Positions 29,854-39,400 of a stretch of DNA of 47,422 bases are shown here, one piece after another (within the stretch, counting starts at the first letter, position 1; each line of letters starts with the position of its first letter). The DNA is taken from the IMG/VR virus record IMGVR_UViG_3300027554_000007, positions 1-47,422 of that record, one strand, 5' to 3'. Both the position numbers and the translations under genes were made by a program. A model generated the notes under the pieces. It saw nothing but the letters and a program-made list of their open reading frames with translations. It was not told where the DNA came from and ran no database searches. The stretch comes from a virus.

Positions 29854-30440
29854 TGTCCTTTGGCACCCAGAAGCGCCGCCCAGTCATGGACGCGGTCGCC
29901 GAACATTTGAACGCGACCCGTGATGCTAACCTCGACGCCGCGCGCGCCGCCTATCTGGATGCAAATGGCGAGTCAGTCGCCTATCCGGTGGACGGTCCGG
30001 TCCTGCCTGAATGCCGCGTCGATGACCCGACCGACGTTGATTTTGACACCCCGCCCAACAAAGCCCCTGACGTCTTGCGGCGTTTGGCGGTCATGTCCGG
30101 TGCGGGCCGTCCGGGCCAAGTCTTGAACGCGGATGACGACGAACCGACGCATGAATTTGATCTGGAATGGCTGATTATCGTCCCCGCGCAATATCTGACG
30201 GCGGACCCTGCGTTTGGCCGTGGCATTCTGGATCGCGGCGTCGCGGAGATTGAAACCATCCTCGCGCCGCTGCGCCTGACCGGCCTGACCGACTCGCCCG
30301 AAACGCCGACCAAGTTGACGGCGGTCAGCTTCGATTTCGCAGGCGTCGATTTTCAGACTTTTGACATTGGCGATCATGTCGCTCTCGCCGCTTATATTTC
30401 GCTGGAAGCCGTGCTGGACGCACGTTCCGTTTTATCCTGA
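29853..30440 (+). CDS. Tail terminator-like protein (gpU position)
   Basis: The 195-residue protein has alternating strands and helices, with FDLEWLIIVPAQY and an acidic middle. Located between the Z-like protein and the tail tube gene, it matches lambda U, which caps the tail tube at its head end. The assignment rests on synteny. Confidence 0.55.
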   Translation: MSFGTQKRRPVMDAVAEHLNATRDANLDAARAAYLDANGESVAYPVDGPVLPECRVDDPTDVDFDTPPNKAPDVLRRLAVMSGAGRPGQVLNADDDEPTHEFDLEWLIIVPAQYLTADPAFGRGILDRGVAEIETILAPLRLTGLTDSPETPTKLTAVSFDFAGVDFQTFDIGDHVALAAYISLEAVLDARSVLS

Positions 30441-30460
30441 CACTCTTGAAAGGTTCTCAA

Positions 30461-30625
30461 ATGTCCAAGCCCGATTTCCTCTTTGACCCGACAACAAAAC
30501 GCGTCGTTCGCGCCGCAGATTTGAAACCTGCGACGGACGCGCAAATCGCCCTCGCCGGCTATGACATCCCCGCCAAGCCGACGCCGGCCAAAAAACCTGC
30601 CGCGAAATCGCAGGCTAAAGCCTAG
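30461..30625 (+). CDS. Small protein before tail tube, 54 aa
   Basis: The gene has a GAAAGG ribosome binding site and encodes an acidic N-terminus with PTTKRVVRAADLKPATDAQIALAGYDIP and a Lys/Ala-rich C-terminal tail (KPTPAKKPAAKSQAKA). Small genes of this kind often precede the tail tube gene; a tube accessory role is a guess. Confidence 0.55.
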   Translation: MSKPDFLFDPTTKRVVRAADLKPATDAQIALAGYDIPAKPTPAKKPAAKSQAKA

Positions 30626-30674
30626 CCCCCGCCGCCCCTTCACCTGACCCCAATTTCAAGAAAGGTCTTTGACC

Positions 30675-31682
30675 ATGCCGCCCTTTGCAACAACCGCAGA
30701 TCAAAAATTCACCGAGGCGATGCCGCGCGATGACGAACGTCTGTTCTATTTCGCGCGCCAAACATCCGACACGACGCCCGCCATCACATCGATGCAGCCT
30801 TTGCATTTTCTGACCTGGAACCCGACGCGCAGTCAATCCGTCGACCAAGTCCAAGAATATGGGGTCATTGGAAATGTGGATTCGACGGACCCGGAATTTG
30901 GCGATGTCGAAGTCCCGCCCGCTTCGGAAACCCATCGCCTTTGCCTGAATGAGGAATTTTTCCGGCTGGTCACTTTGTTGGGCGTTCCGACGACGACAGA
31001 ACCCTCCACAGGTGTTTTCGAACACACCTTCACATCCGGCAAAGCGGTCCTGCCAACGGCCACAATTCGCGACACGGATTCGCAAACGACGCGCCAGACC
31101 TGGGGCCTCGCCGCGTCCAGCTACGCCTTGAACGTCAGCCGCGCAGGCGGCGTTCAGGACGTGTCCATGGCCTTCCAGCCGCGCGACATGGATATCGACC
31201 CTGCGGTCGCGCTGGCGCCTGCTGACATTCGCGCCGAAGTCGCGCGCATTTTCGTGCCGCGCCAAGGGTTCAGCGTCGAAGTCAATGATGTGAACGTCGG
31301 CAAGTTGCTGGAAACTAATCTGACCTACACGACCGACCTGCAGACTGAAAAATATGTCGGCGGCGCAGACGGCCATGACGCCATTTTTGTCGGCGACCCG
31401 TCCCTGACGGTCGGATTTGCCGTCCGCTTCCGCACCGAGGCGCAGCGCGCGGCCCTGGGCGGTCCTGACACGCCGATGAAAGTCGCCATCACCGGCACGG
31501 GTCCGAACGGGTCTGAAATCCGGTTCGAAATGGACCGCGTCTTTGGCGATGCGGTTTACCCCGCGAAAGACGGCGTGCTGCAGCGCCTGACATTCTCCGG
31601 TCAAGCGGCCCGCAGCACCACCAATGCGGACAAAGCCATGATGCGCGTCGTCCTGCGCAACACAATCAACCCTGACGATTAA
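30675..31682 (+). CDS. Major tail tube protein (gpV-like)
   Basis: The 335-residue protein sits where lambda V lies, directly before the chaperone frameshift pair. It has a mainly beta sequence (e.g. DPSLTVGFAVRF, MKVAITGTGPNGSEIRFEM) fitting a tube protein, with an additional C-terminal domain. I use ATG 30675, nine bases after AAAGG; an in-frame TTG at 30669 is possible but unnecessary. Confidence 0.78.
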   Translation: MPPFATTADQKFTEAMPRDDERLFYFARQTSDTTPAITSMQPLHFLTWNPTRSQSVDQVQEYGVIGNVDSTDPEFGDVEVPPASETHRLCLNEEFFRLVTLLGVPTTTEPSTGVFEHTFTSGKAVLPTATIRDTDSQTTRQTWGLAASSYALNVSRAGGVQDVSMAFQPRDMDIDPAVALAPADIRAEVARIFVPRQGFSVEVNDVNVGKLLETNLTYTTDLQTEKYVGGADGHDAIFVGDPSLTVGFAVRFRTEAQRAALGGPDTPMKVAITGTGPNGSEIRFEMDRVFGDAVYPAKDGVLQRLTFSGQAARSTTNADKAMMRVVLRNTINPDD

Positions 31683-31696
31683 GGCGCGACCCTTTC

Positions 31697-32134
31697 ATGG
31701 ACATCACATCCAAAACCCCCCTCCTGAAATGGACCTTTGGTCCGGACAAAGATCAGGCGAAGGCGACATTTCGCCCGATGACAAGTCTGGATTATGACGT
31801 CGCGGTTCAATCCGCGGTGAAATGGTTCCGCGAACTGGTCGCGTCGACAGAAACCCAATCGGAATTCGGCCTGCCCCAGACCGAAGTCGATGAAGTTCTG
31901 AAAGAAATCCAAGCGGCGATGGCGGATGTCAAAGCCTATTCGCGATTTCTTTACGCTGTCGCCCTCGCCGTCCGGCTGATTTCCCAGATCGAGAATTTCA
32001 CCCTCGACGGGCAGGCCCAAACCCCGACCCGCCGCGCGTTCGCTGTCTTGTTTCGCGACAAAGACATTCTGGATGATTGGCTGACCTTGGCCGAGCGGCC
32101 CTTCCACGAAGTCCGCGCAGCGGGAAACGTCTGA
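31697..32134 (+). CDS. Tail assembly chaperone (gpG-like)
   Basis: This 145-residue protein lies between tail tube and tape measure, the place of lambda G. It begins with a beta-rich part (KWTFGPDKDQAKATFRPMTSLDYD) and ends in a helical region. A slippery sequence G_GGA_AAC occurs two codons before its stop, in the correct frame, so a fraction of ribosomes should shift by -1 to make the longer fusion. Confidence 0.8.
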   Translation: MDITSKTPLLKWTFGPDKDQAKATFRPMTSLDYDVAVQSAVKWFRELVASTETQSEFGLPQTEVDEVLKEIQAAMADVKAYSRFLYAVALAVRLISQIENFTLDGQAQTPTRRAFAVLFRDKDILDDWLTLAERPFHEVRAAGNV

Positions 32135-32505
32135 CGCACCGTGTCCGCCACGAATTTGGACGCGGTGCGAAAGCCTGCCAAGACTGCAAAGATTTGGGCG
32201 ACGCCTGCGCAAGCGGCGGACAACGTGAAGATGGCCGCGGCCTTTGCCCGCGTTTCGCCCATGCTTTTGAAGCTGATGCTGAACATGCCATTTTTGATCT
32301 GGCCCTCGACCCGACCAATTGGACGGGCGGGTTCGCCCTTCAAACCCTCGCCATGGGTGACGCCTTGACCCAATTGGATATCATCCTTCCGGATGCCCGC
32401 CGCGATGTCGTGCTGGATTTGCTGCAATCCGCCGCCCGTGGCGGTTTGGCGGGACAAGCCGAACTGGCCGCTGACGCCGCCGCACAAAGCGAAGTGACGC
32501 AATAA
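31697..32505 (+). CDS. Frameshifted tail chaperone fusion (gpGT-like)
   Basis: If ribosomes slip by -1 on GGGAAAC at 32122-32128, translation continues as RLTHRVRHEFGRG and ends at 32505, one base before the tape measure start. The product would be about 269 residues. The extension has LALDPTNWTGGFALQTLAMGDALTQLD, a helical region like gpT. A tail chaperone GT that holds the tape measure is universal in lambda-type tails. The second frame has no good start codon of its own, which supports frameshifting. Confidence 0.75.
32122..32128 (+). promoter_or_regulatory. Programmed -1 frameshift site GGGAAAC
   Basis: The heptamer reads G GGA AAC in the frame of the chaperone, an ideal X XXY YYZ slippery sequence, close to lambda's GGGAAAG. 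The stop codon TGA lies at 32132-32134. Structural stimulators downstream were not assessed. Confidence 0.78.
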
Positions 32506-35082
32506 ATGGCCCGTAACACCGCCGACGTCGTTGTCCGCCTCCTCGCCAAGGATGAAGGCCTCAAAAAGGCCCTCTCCGAAGCGGGTCCGGCAGGCGAAAA
32601 AGCGCTGAAACAAATCGAGCGCGCGGGCAAACCTGCCAAGTCGTCCCTGAAAGGCGTCGACGCGGTTGCCAGTGAAGTCAAATCCTCAATCGGTCAGATG
32701 ACCGACCGCTTGGGCCCTGCCGGGTCTGGCCTTCGGGCCCTCGGTCCGTTCGGGGCCGCCGCCGCGATCGGGCTTGGCGCTGTTGTCGCGGCGTCTGCCG
32801 CTGCCGCAAAAGCGGGCGCGGAAGCCGCTGACGCCTTGGCGCGCATCGGCGATGAAGCGGATCAACTGGGCCTCGCTGCCGAAGAATATCAGGCGTTGCA
32901 ATTTGCTGCCAAAGGCCTGCGAATTGAACAAGCCGCGTTGTCGGGCGCTTTGGCGACATTCAAGAAAATCACGGATGAAGCTGCCCTGGGAACGGGCGAG
33001 TTTTTCTCTTCGATGAAGCTGTTGAATCCGGAATTGGTCGAACAGGTCGCGCGAACGGATGACCTTTCTGCGCGGCTTGCGCTCGTGAAATCCGCCTTTG
33101 CCGCCGCGTCGTCAGAAACCGAACGAAACACCATTCTGGTCCGCACTTTTGGAGACAGCGGCGCGGAGGCCGGGCGGGCGCTTCTGCAAATGGAGGGCTC
33201 CCTCGGTGACCTAACCGACACCGCGCGGCGCTCCGGGATTGTGTTTTCCGAAGATTTAATCCGGTCCGCGCAAGAGGCCTCCGCCGTGATTGAACAGGCG
33301 GACGCGCGCGTCGCGGCCAGCAAGTTGCGATTGAAATCCGCATTTGTCGAATTCGCTGTTGATGCAAAAAACAGTCAAGCCTTTCTGTTCAATCAAATTG
33401 CCTCGTTCGGCGGCGCAGACGCGCTTGAGGAACAGATTTTCAAACTTGAACAACAGCGCGCCAGATTGCTGGCCGGGGTCGCATCCAACAGCCCGGTTCT
33501 GCGTGCGATTTTTGGGACGAATTTCGAAAACCGGATGGAGAAAAATAAAGCTCTCCTAGATGATCTTTATGCCCAGCTGGACGCCCGCGAAAACGCTGAC
33601 CCGTTTGAGTTTGACATGCGGGGTCTGTTGGGCGGCGATGATCCTGCCGTCCCGACCGCGACCGCCGATTTGCAGGCGGCCATCAACCGCCTGCGCGGGG
33701 AAGCGGTGACGGCGAGTGAACGCCAGGCGGAGGCCCTCGCCGAATTGGACGCAGGTCGCCGCACCGGGCTGATAACGACCGAAGAAGAATATCAACGTCT
33801 GCGGCGCGTCATCATTGAAAAATTCAAGGATGTCGATGCCATCCGCGCCCAGGCCAAGGCGGCTTCCGATGCGAAAGCGGCGGCTGCCGAGTTGGCCCGG
33901 CAACAGGCCGAAGCGGTCCGCATTCGCGCCGACCTGGGCGACATCACCGGCGTCTTGTCCAAACGCCAAACGGAATTGAATGATTTGGTCGCAGCGGGCG
34001 TTTTGGACCAGGATTCGGCGAATGCGGCGATGATTAAATTCCGCGAAACCTTGGACGGCACCGCCGAGGCGCGCGCTGAATTGACCCGCGCGATCGCGGA
34101 AAGTTTCGACCCGATTGAAAAATTCAAAATCCAGACGCAGGAATTGGAAGCGGCGCAAGCCCTCGCCAACATTCCCGCCGAAGATTTCAACCGCTTGCTG
34201 GAAGTTCGCGCGCAGAAACTGGCCGATCTGGAAAAGGCCAAATCCGATGCAGCAGAAAAAGACGAATTCGGGGAAACATTGGATGCCGCCGAGGACCGCA
34301 TTCTCGACTCTTTGAAAACCGCCGAGGAAATCATCACCGAAAAACTGGCGACGGAACGGAAAATTGTCGAGGCCTTGGTCAGTGGCGGGTCCCTGACATC
34401 CGGTCAGATGACAGAATATTTGACCGAATATGAAACCGAACTGCGCAAGACCGTCGACACCACGGATGCAATGTCCGCAGCGCAGGAAGTTCTGGACGGG
34501 ATCTTGAACGGTTCAATCGACAGTTTTGAAGATTTGGGCCGCGTCGGCCTTCGGGTTCTGACGGATTTGCTGACATCATCGCAGTCCGTTCAGAACGGGA
34601 TTGGCAATCTTTTCAGCGGACTCTTTGGCGGCGGCGGTCCCGGCACCGTCTCTGCCGGCGTCGCCCATGATGGCCGCGCCTCGGTCGGCAGCGGCGGACC
34701 ACGGCGGCAGGTGCCGATTTCGGCCTTCCTCGGTGCGCCTCGCGCCCATTCCGGCAAGTCCGCAATCGGGCGGGACGAATATCCGTTCATTTTGCAGAAA
34801 GACGAACGGGTGTTGTCCGCCGTCGACAACCGCGCGATCGTGGCCGCCATGCAGCGCCCGGCCATGGTCTCGGCCCCTTCGCCCATCAATTTCACTTTGA
34901 TCGATCAGGTCGGCGTGAAGAAAACAACCGAGGACCGCCAAGGGCCAAATGGGGAACGTGAACTGCGCGTGACCCTGTCCAAGATGATTGAATCCGGAAG
35001 CCTCGCCGCCCTGCAGTCACCGCAAGGTGCCAAGGTCATGAAGTCTGCTTATGGCGTCCGCCAAAAACTGGGAACCGCCTGA
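32506..35082 (+). CDS. Tape measure protein
   Basis: The 858-residue protein has long coiled-coil regions (e.g. residues 210-290, 350-480, 520-700), a hydrophobic segment at about 83-105 (GPFGAAAAIGLGAVVAASAA) and a Gly-rich stretch at about 700-725. These are the marks of a tape measure, which sets tail length and may cross the host membrane at injection. At the usual ~0.15 nm per residue this would suggest a tail near 130 nm. It directly follows the chaperone frame, as in lambda. Confidence 0.9.
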   Translation: MARNTADVVVRLLAKDEGLKKALSEAGPAGEKALKQIERAGKPAKSSLKGVDAVASEVKSSIGQMTDRLGPAGSGLRALGPFGAAAAIGLGAVVAASAAAAKAGAEAADALARIGDEADQLGLAAEEYQALQFAAKGLRIEQAALSGALATFKKITDEAALGTGEFFSSMKLLNPELVEQVARTDDLSARLALVKSAFAAASSETERNTILVRTFGDSGAEAGRALLQMEGSLGDLTDTARRSGIVFSEDLIRSAQEASAVIEQADARVAASKLRLKSAFVEFAVDAKNSQAFLFNQIASFGGADALEEQIFKLEQQRARLLAGVASNSPVLRAIFGTNFENRMEKNKALLDDLYAQLDARENADPFEFDMRGLLGGDDPAVPTATADLQAAINRLRGEAVTASERQAEALAELDAGRRTGLITTEEEYQRLRRVIIEKFKDVDAIRAQAKAASDAKAAAAELARQQAEAVRIRADLGDITGVLSKRQTELNDLVAAGVLDQDSANAAMIKFRETLDGTAEARAELTRAIAESFDPIEKFKIQTQELEAAQALANIPAEDFNRLLEVRAQKLADLEKAKSDAAEKDEFGETLDAAEDRILDSLKTAEEIITEKLATERKIVEALVSGGSLTSGQMTEYLTEYETELRKTVDTTDAMSAAQEVLDGILNGSIDSFEDLGRVGLRVLTDLLTSSQSVQNGIGNLFSGLFGGGGPGTVSAGVAHDGRASVGSGGPRRQVPISAFLGAPRAHSGKSAIGRDEYPFILQKDERVLSAVDNRAIVAAMQRPAMVSAPSPINFTLIDQVGVKKTTEDRQGPNGERELRVTLSKMIESGSLAALQSPQGAKVMKSAYGVRQKLGTA

Positions 35083-35468
35083 TGCCTGTCAAGACCTGGC
35101 CCGCGAATTTGCGCGGCAATGACGGCGAAATCTACAAAGACGGGTCCGCCCTCTTGCCGCCCAAAAACATCAATCGATCGCCAATGGCAGACGGGGCTAA
35201 GAGTGCGCGCAAATTCACGCGCGGTTGGTCCGGGTTCAAAGGCCGGTGGCGTTTTACCTTGGCGGAGTTCGCGATTTTTGAAGACTGGGTTCATGCGGAT
35301 TTGAAAGACGGCAATTTGCAATGGGCCTTTAATGTGCCCCTGCGCGGTTACGATGTCGCGGCGCGTTTCGTCCCCCAGGATGATCGTCCTTATGTGGACA
35401 GCCCGGCCCCAGGCGCAAACCGCTTTGTCGACTTTGAAGTGGAGTTTTTAGACCGTGCCCACCCATAG
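35082..35468 (+). CDS. Tail tip protein in gpM position
   Basis: 128 residues with the sequence LRGYDVAARFVPQDDRPY and a beta-rich fold; it follows the tape measure as M does in lambda. ATG lies in the stop of the tape measure gene. Function assigned by synteny. Confidence 0.62.
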   Translation: MPVKTWPANLRGNDGEIYKDGSALLPPKNINRSPMADGAKSARKFTRGWSGFKGRWRFTLAEFAIFEDWVHADLKDGNLQWAFNVPLRGYDVAARFVPQDDRPYVDSPAPGANRFVDFEVEFLDRAHP

Positions 35469-35985
35469 GTATCTAAAACATGTCACCGATCAACATGCGG
35501 AGGATGTTGATGTCTTCCTGATCCGCATGACCTGCGCTGATTTCCCGGATTGGTCGGATTTGACCGCCGAGGATTTCGAGGACTTCCCGCTCGATTGGGA
35601 TGCGAACACAATGTATTTCGTCAACAACCCCGAGGCGATCACCTCGCGCGGTCACACTTACATTCCGTGGATGTTTGAACTCACGCTGCCCGCCCAGGGA
35701 ACGGATGTTTCCGGCAGCAATTTGCGGTTCGAAAACCTCGATCGGCGGATTGGTGACGCGATCAAATTGCTGCCCGGTGATGCGCAAATCACCGTCGCCG
35801 CGGAAATCGTGCTGGCCGACACGCCTGACATTGTCGAGGAAAGTTTCGCCGACTTTACCCTGAACACCATCCGCTTGCAGAACGTCGCGATCGAAGCCCA
35901 GCTGGCCCCACCAAATGACGCTGCAGAGCCGTTTTGTTCATTCAAATTCTCGCCCAGTCTGACCCCCGGAGTCTTCCCGCAATGA
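35455..35985 (+). CDS. Tail tip protein in gpL position (DUF1833-like)
   Basis: The 176-residue protein starts at GTG 35455, overlapping the previous gene by 14 bases, so the start is fixed by coupling. It carries YIPWMFELTLPAQGTDVSGSNLRFENLDRR, a pattern of DUF1833 tail proteins, the counterpart of lambda L. It should form part of the baseplate hub. Confidence 0.65.
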   Translation: MPTHRYLKHVTDQHAEDVDVFLIRMTCADFPDWSDLTAEDFEDFPLDWDANTMYFVNNPEAITSRGHTYIPWMFELTLPAQGTDVSGSNLRFENLDRRIGDAIKLLPGDAQITVAAEIVLADTPDIVEESFADFTLNTIRLQNVAIEAQLAPPNDAAEPFCSFKFSPSLTPGVFPQ

Positions 35986-36488
35986 CGCCCGTCACCACCC
36001 CCGCAGAGTTAGCCGCGTTTTGCCCGCCTTTGGGCTGGCAGGCCGACATCATCGGCGCGCCTTACGATTTCAAAGGTTTCACGCGCGACGCTTTGTCGTG
36101 TTGGGGTTTTTGTTGTTTGGCGTGGCGGGAACAAGCTGACGTCATCTTGCCGACGTTCCAAGCCGACTTGCCCGCTGACCCAGAATTTTCCACGTCGCGG
36201 GTCCGCGCGGTCAATGCCGTCATCGCCGAGGGCGTGGAACTGATGGAAAACATTCCGCAGCCGCGCCCGATGTGTTTTGTCCAAATGCGGCGCGGCAAGT
36301 TCCTGACTCATATCGGTCTTTATGCGTTTGGCGGTTGGGTGGTTCACGCGGATGAAGACGCGAATGGGGGAACTGGCGCCGTCGTCCAGGAACCGATCGC
36401 GAATTTGGCCCGCTGCATCACCGGATATTTCTGGCCCTCCGACGCGCTGTTGACCGGACCTGCATCCAAGGCGCGGGCTGCCGCATGA
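35982..36488 (+). CDS. NlpC/P60 tail tip peptidase (gpK-like)
   Basis: The 168-residue protein has the phage-type NlpC/P60 layout: YDFKGFTRDALSCWGFCCLAWRE with the catalytic Cys in SCWG (about residue 40), then VQMRRGKFLTHIGLYAFGGWVVHA where the His residues lie (about 112-123). Such proteins cut peptidoglycan crosslinks at infection, like lambda K. Start is ATG 35982 in the ATGA overlap, not the open-frame codon at 35934. Confidence 0.82.
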   Translation: MTPVTTPAELAAFCPPLGWQADIIGAPYDFKGFTRDALSCWGFCCLAWREQADVILPTFQADLPADPEFSTSRVRAVNAVIAEGVELMENIPQPRPMCFVQMRRGKFLTHIGLYAFGGWVVHADEDANGGTGAVVQEPIANLARCITGYFWPSDALLTGPASKARAAA

Positions 36489-39400
36489 AACCCATGAACT
36501 TTGAACGGAACGCGCACCGCGTTTCCGACACCCAATTCGAACGGTTTTGCCAGCCCCGCGCTGTCACAATCCGCGAGGGTCAAACGTTGGAAGATGTGAT
36601 GAAATTCGCGCTGCCCGATGTCATTTTGCAAAATCACGCCGTCGTCATGATCGACGCGGAGGTGATCCCGCGCGAAAACTGGGGGCGCATCCGCCCGAAA
36701 CTGGGACGGTCAATCGTCCGCGTCGGCCTTCGTCCGGCTGGCAAGTCGGGTAAAAAAATTCTACGAACCGCGCTGTTGATTGCGGTTGTTGTCGTCGCCG
36801 CATGGATTGCTGGACCCGCAGGCGTTGCGATTTTGGGGTCTACAATCGCCGCAACATTGGCAGCGGCGGCGTTCACACTTGCCGCAAACCTAGCCATCAA
36901 CGCGTTGTTGCCCATCCCGCCGGGCGGGGCCAATGCGCGCACAGAAACCGACCCGACTTACTCGCTGCAAGGCACCCGCAACAGCCTGCGCCCGCGCCAG
37001 ACGGTGGAGGTCCCCCTGGGCACGCACCGTTACACGCCCAGCCTCATCACCGAGCAATATCAACAAGTTGTCGGCGATGATGTCTGGTTGGTTTTTGGCG
37101 TCTGCGTTGGCGTCGGGAATTATGAGTTTTCCGATTGGCGTTTGGGCGAAAACCCGCTGACAAATTACACGGGTGTTGAAATTCAGGAAAGCCCGCTGCT
37201 AACCTCGCCGCGCCAGACCCTTATCCCCGGAGACTTCACCCAAAAAGATTTGGGGATCGAATTGGACACCAGCTGGCATACCGAGCGCACCAACCGCGAT
37301 GCCGCAGATTTCGAAGTCATGCTGTCATTCGCCCGCGGCCTGGGGACAGCAGACAAAAAGGGCAAACCGGAATCGGTGGCGGTCACGGTCGAGGTTCAAT
37401 ACCGCGAAGTTTATGATGACGACTCCGTCGGCACCTGGCGCAGCCAAGCCGCCGAGACGGGGTTCGACGCCGACATCGCGGCCCAGACCGCCCTTGGCGA
37501 TAGCCAGTCCAACCGCCTCGCCTATTGGGGTTCAGAGACCAGCCTGTCCGCCTTTCAAAACGCGCTTCCAGGCGGGGGCAACACGACCAGCCGCACCTTC
37601 CGCCGCAGCGATACAAAGCCCTTCGCCGCCCGCATCCGCGTTGCCGTCCCGCCCGGCCAACAATATGATGTTCGGGTGCGCCGCACGACCGCCAAAGACA
37701 CGGACGTTGCCGTCGCGAATGAGGTGACTTGGTTCCGATTGAACACTTGGTCCGACCGTGATTTGACGCCTGACCCGCGCCTCGCAACTGCGTTTTTCCG
37801 TTTGAAGGCTTCCGGCGAACTCTCCGGCGTTGTTTCGAATTTGAACGTCATCGCGAAAAAGGTCATCCCGACATTTTCCGGGGACCCGCTCACATTCGAC
37901 CCGGCCTTCGCGACGTCCGCAGATTGGGCGGGAACGCCCACACCCTCCAGAAATCCCGCTGACCTGCTGCTGGATGCCGGACGCGGGGCCCACACATTGC
38001 GGCCAAATTCCGATGATGACTTTTACTGGCCGAGTTACGCATCATTTTGGATTTGGTGTGATGAAAACGCCTTCACATTCGACCTGCCGATCGTTCAGGA
38101 ACTATCGCGAAATGAAGTCGAGGAACTGATCGCCGCTGCAGGCCGCGGTCGGGTTTTCCGCGGGACTGACGGCAAGAAACGCATCGCGATTGACCGCGTC
38201 CGCATTGAAGGCCCGACGCAGTTGATTACGCCGAAAAACGCCCGCGGGTTCGCGTTCACCCGCACATTTTCCAAACCTGTCCACGCCCTGCGCATCCCCT
38301 TCACCAATGCGGACGAAGATTATCAGGACGACGAATTGACCGTTTACGCGCCCGGATATGACGAAAACAACGCCACCGAATTCCAAGAAATTTCGACGCC
38401 CGGCCAAACCGACCCCTCGCGCGTTTACGAATCCGGCGATTACTATCTGACATCTGCGCGGTTGCTTTCCACAGTCGTCAATTTCGAAATGGATATCGAA
38501 CGCAGCTCGCTTTCACTGGGTGAACTTGTCCGCCTGCAGCATCCGCTGTTGAACAGCGTCTCGGTTTCGGCGCGACTTCTTGACGTGACGGGGCCATCGC
38601 TGACCCTCGACACCCCCGCCAATTTCATCTCCGGGGAAACTTATGGGCTGCGATATCGCAAGGTCATTGATCACGGCGACGGCACGGGGTCGATCGAAGC
38701 CGAAGGGTTTGTTGGCCTTGTCAATCCGGGTGTTGAAACGGATGTCGTGTCCCTGTCCGAAAGTCTGCCTTCCGGAACCATTTTAGAACCGGGCGATTTG
38801 GCCGTTGTCGGAATTTTGGGCGAAGATACATTTGAAGGTTTCGTCAAATCCGTTGAACCATCCGGTCCGCGCCAAGCCGATGTGGAATTGGTCGCTTATC
38901 TTCCTGAACGCCTGACCCGCCCACCTGCGCCGGTTCACGTTCCGCTTGCCATCCGAAATTGGTCAGATTTACCCGCGCCCGAACTAATCGGCAGCGAGGC
39001 CACGCCTGACGGGATCTTTGTCACCTTTGAGATGCCGGATGAAGTGGAGAGCCGCGTCGCCAGTTTCCGCGCCGAATCCCGTTTGAGTATCGCGTTTGAC
39101 ACCGGGCAGGATCAAAATTGGACTGAACTGCCGCTGCTGACAAAGGACACGCGCACCGTCACGCTGCTGCCCGGTCGCCCTGGCGAGCAATATGACATTC
39201 GCGTTTTCGCGATTGATTATGACGGGGTCGCGTCACCGCCCCTAACCGTCCTCGGCATTCTGTCGTCGTCTTTGGGTCTGGTCCCTGAAAATCTGGCCCT
39301 TGCGCCGCGCGTTCAAGGCAGCGCAAACACGGCCCAATTTGGCGTTGTCGACGTGTCTGTTGATGCGGGCGATCCGGCCTTTGTGGACCGCTTGCTGATT

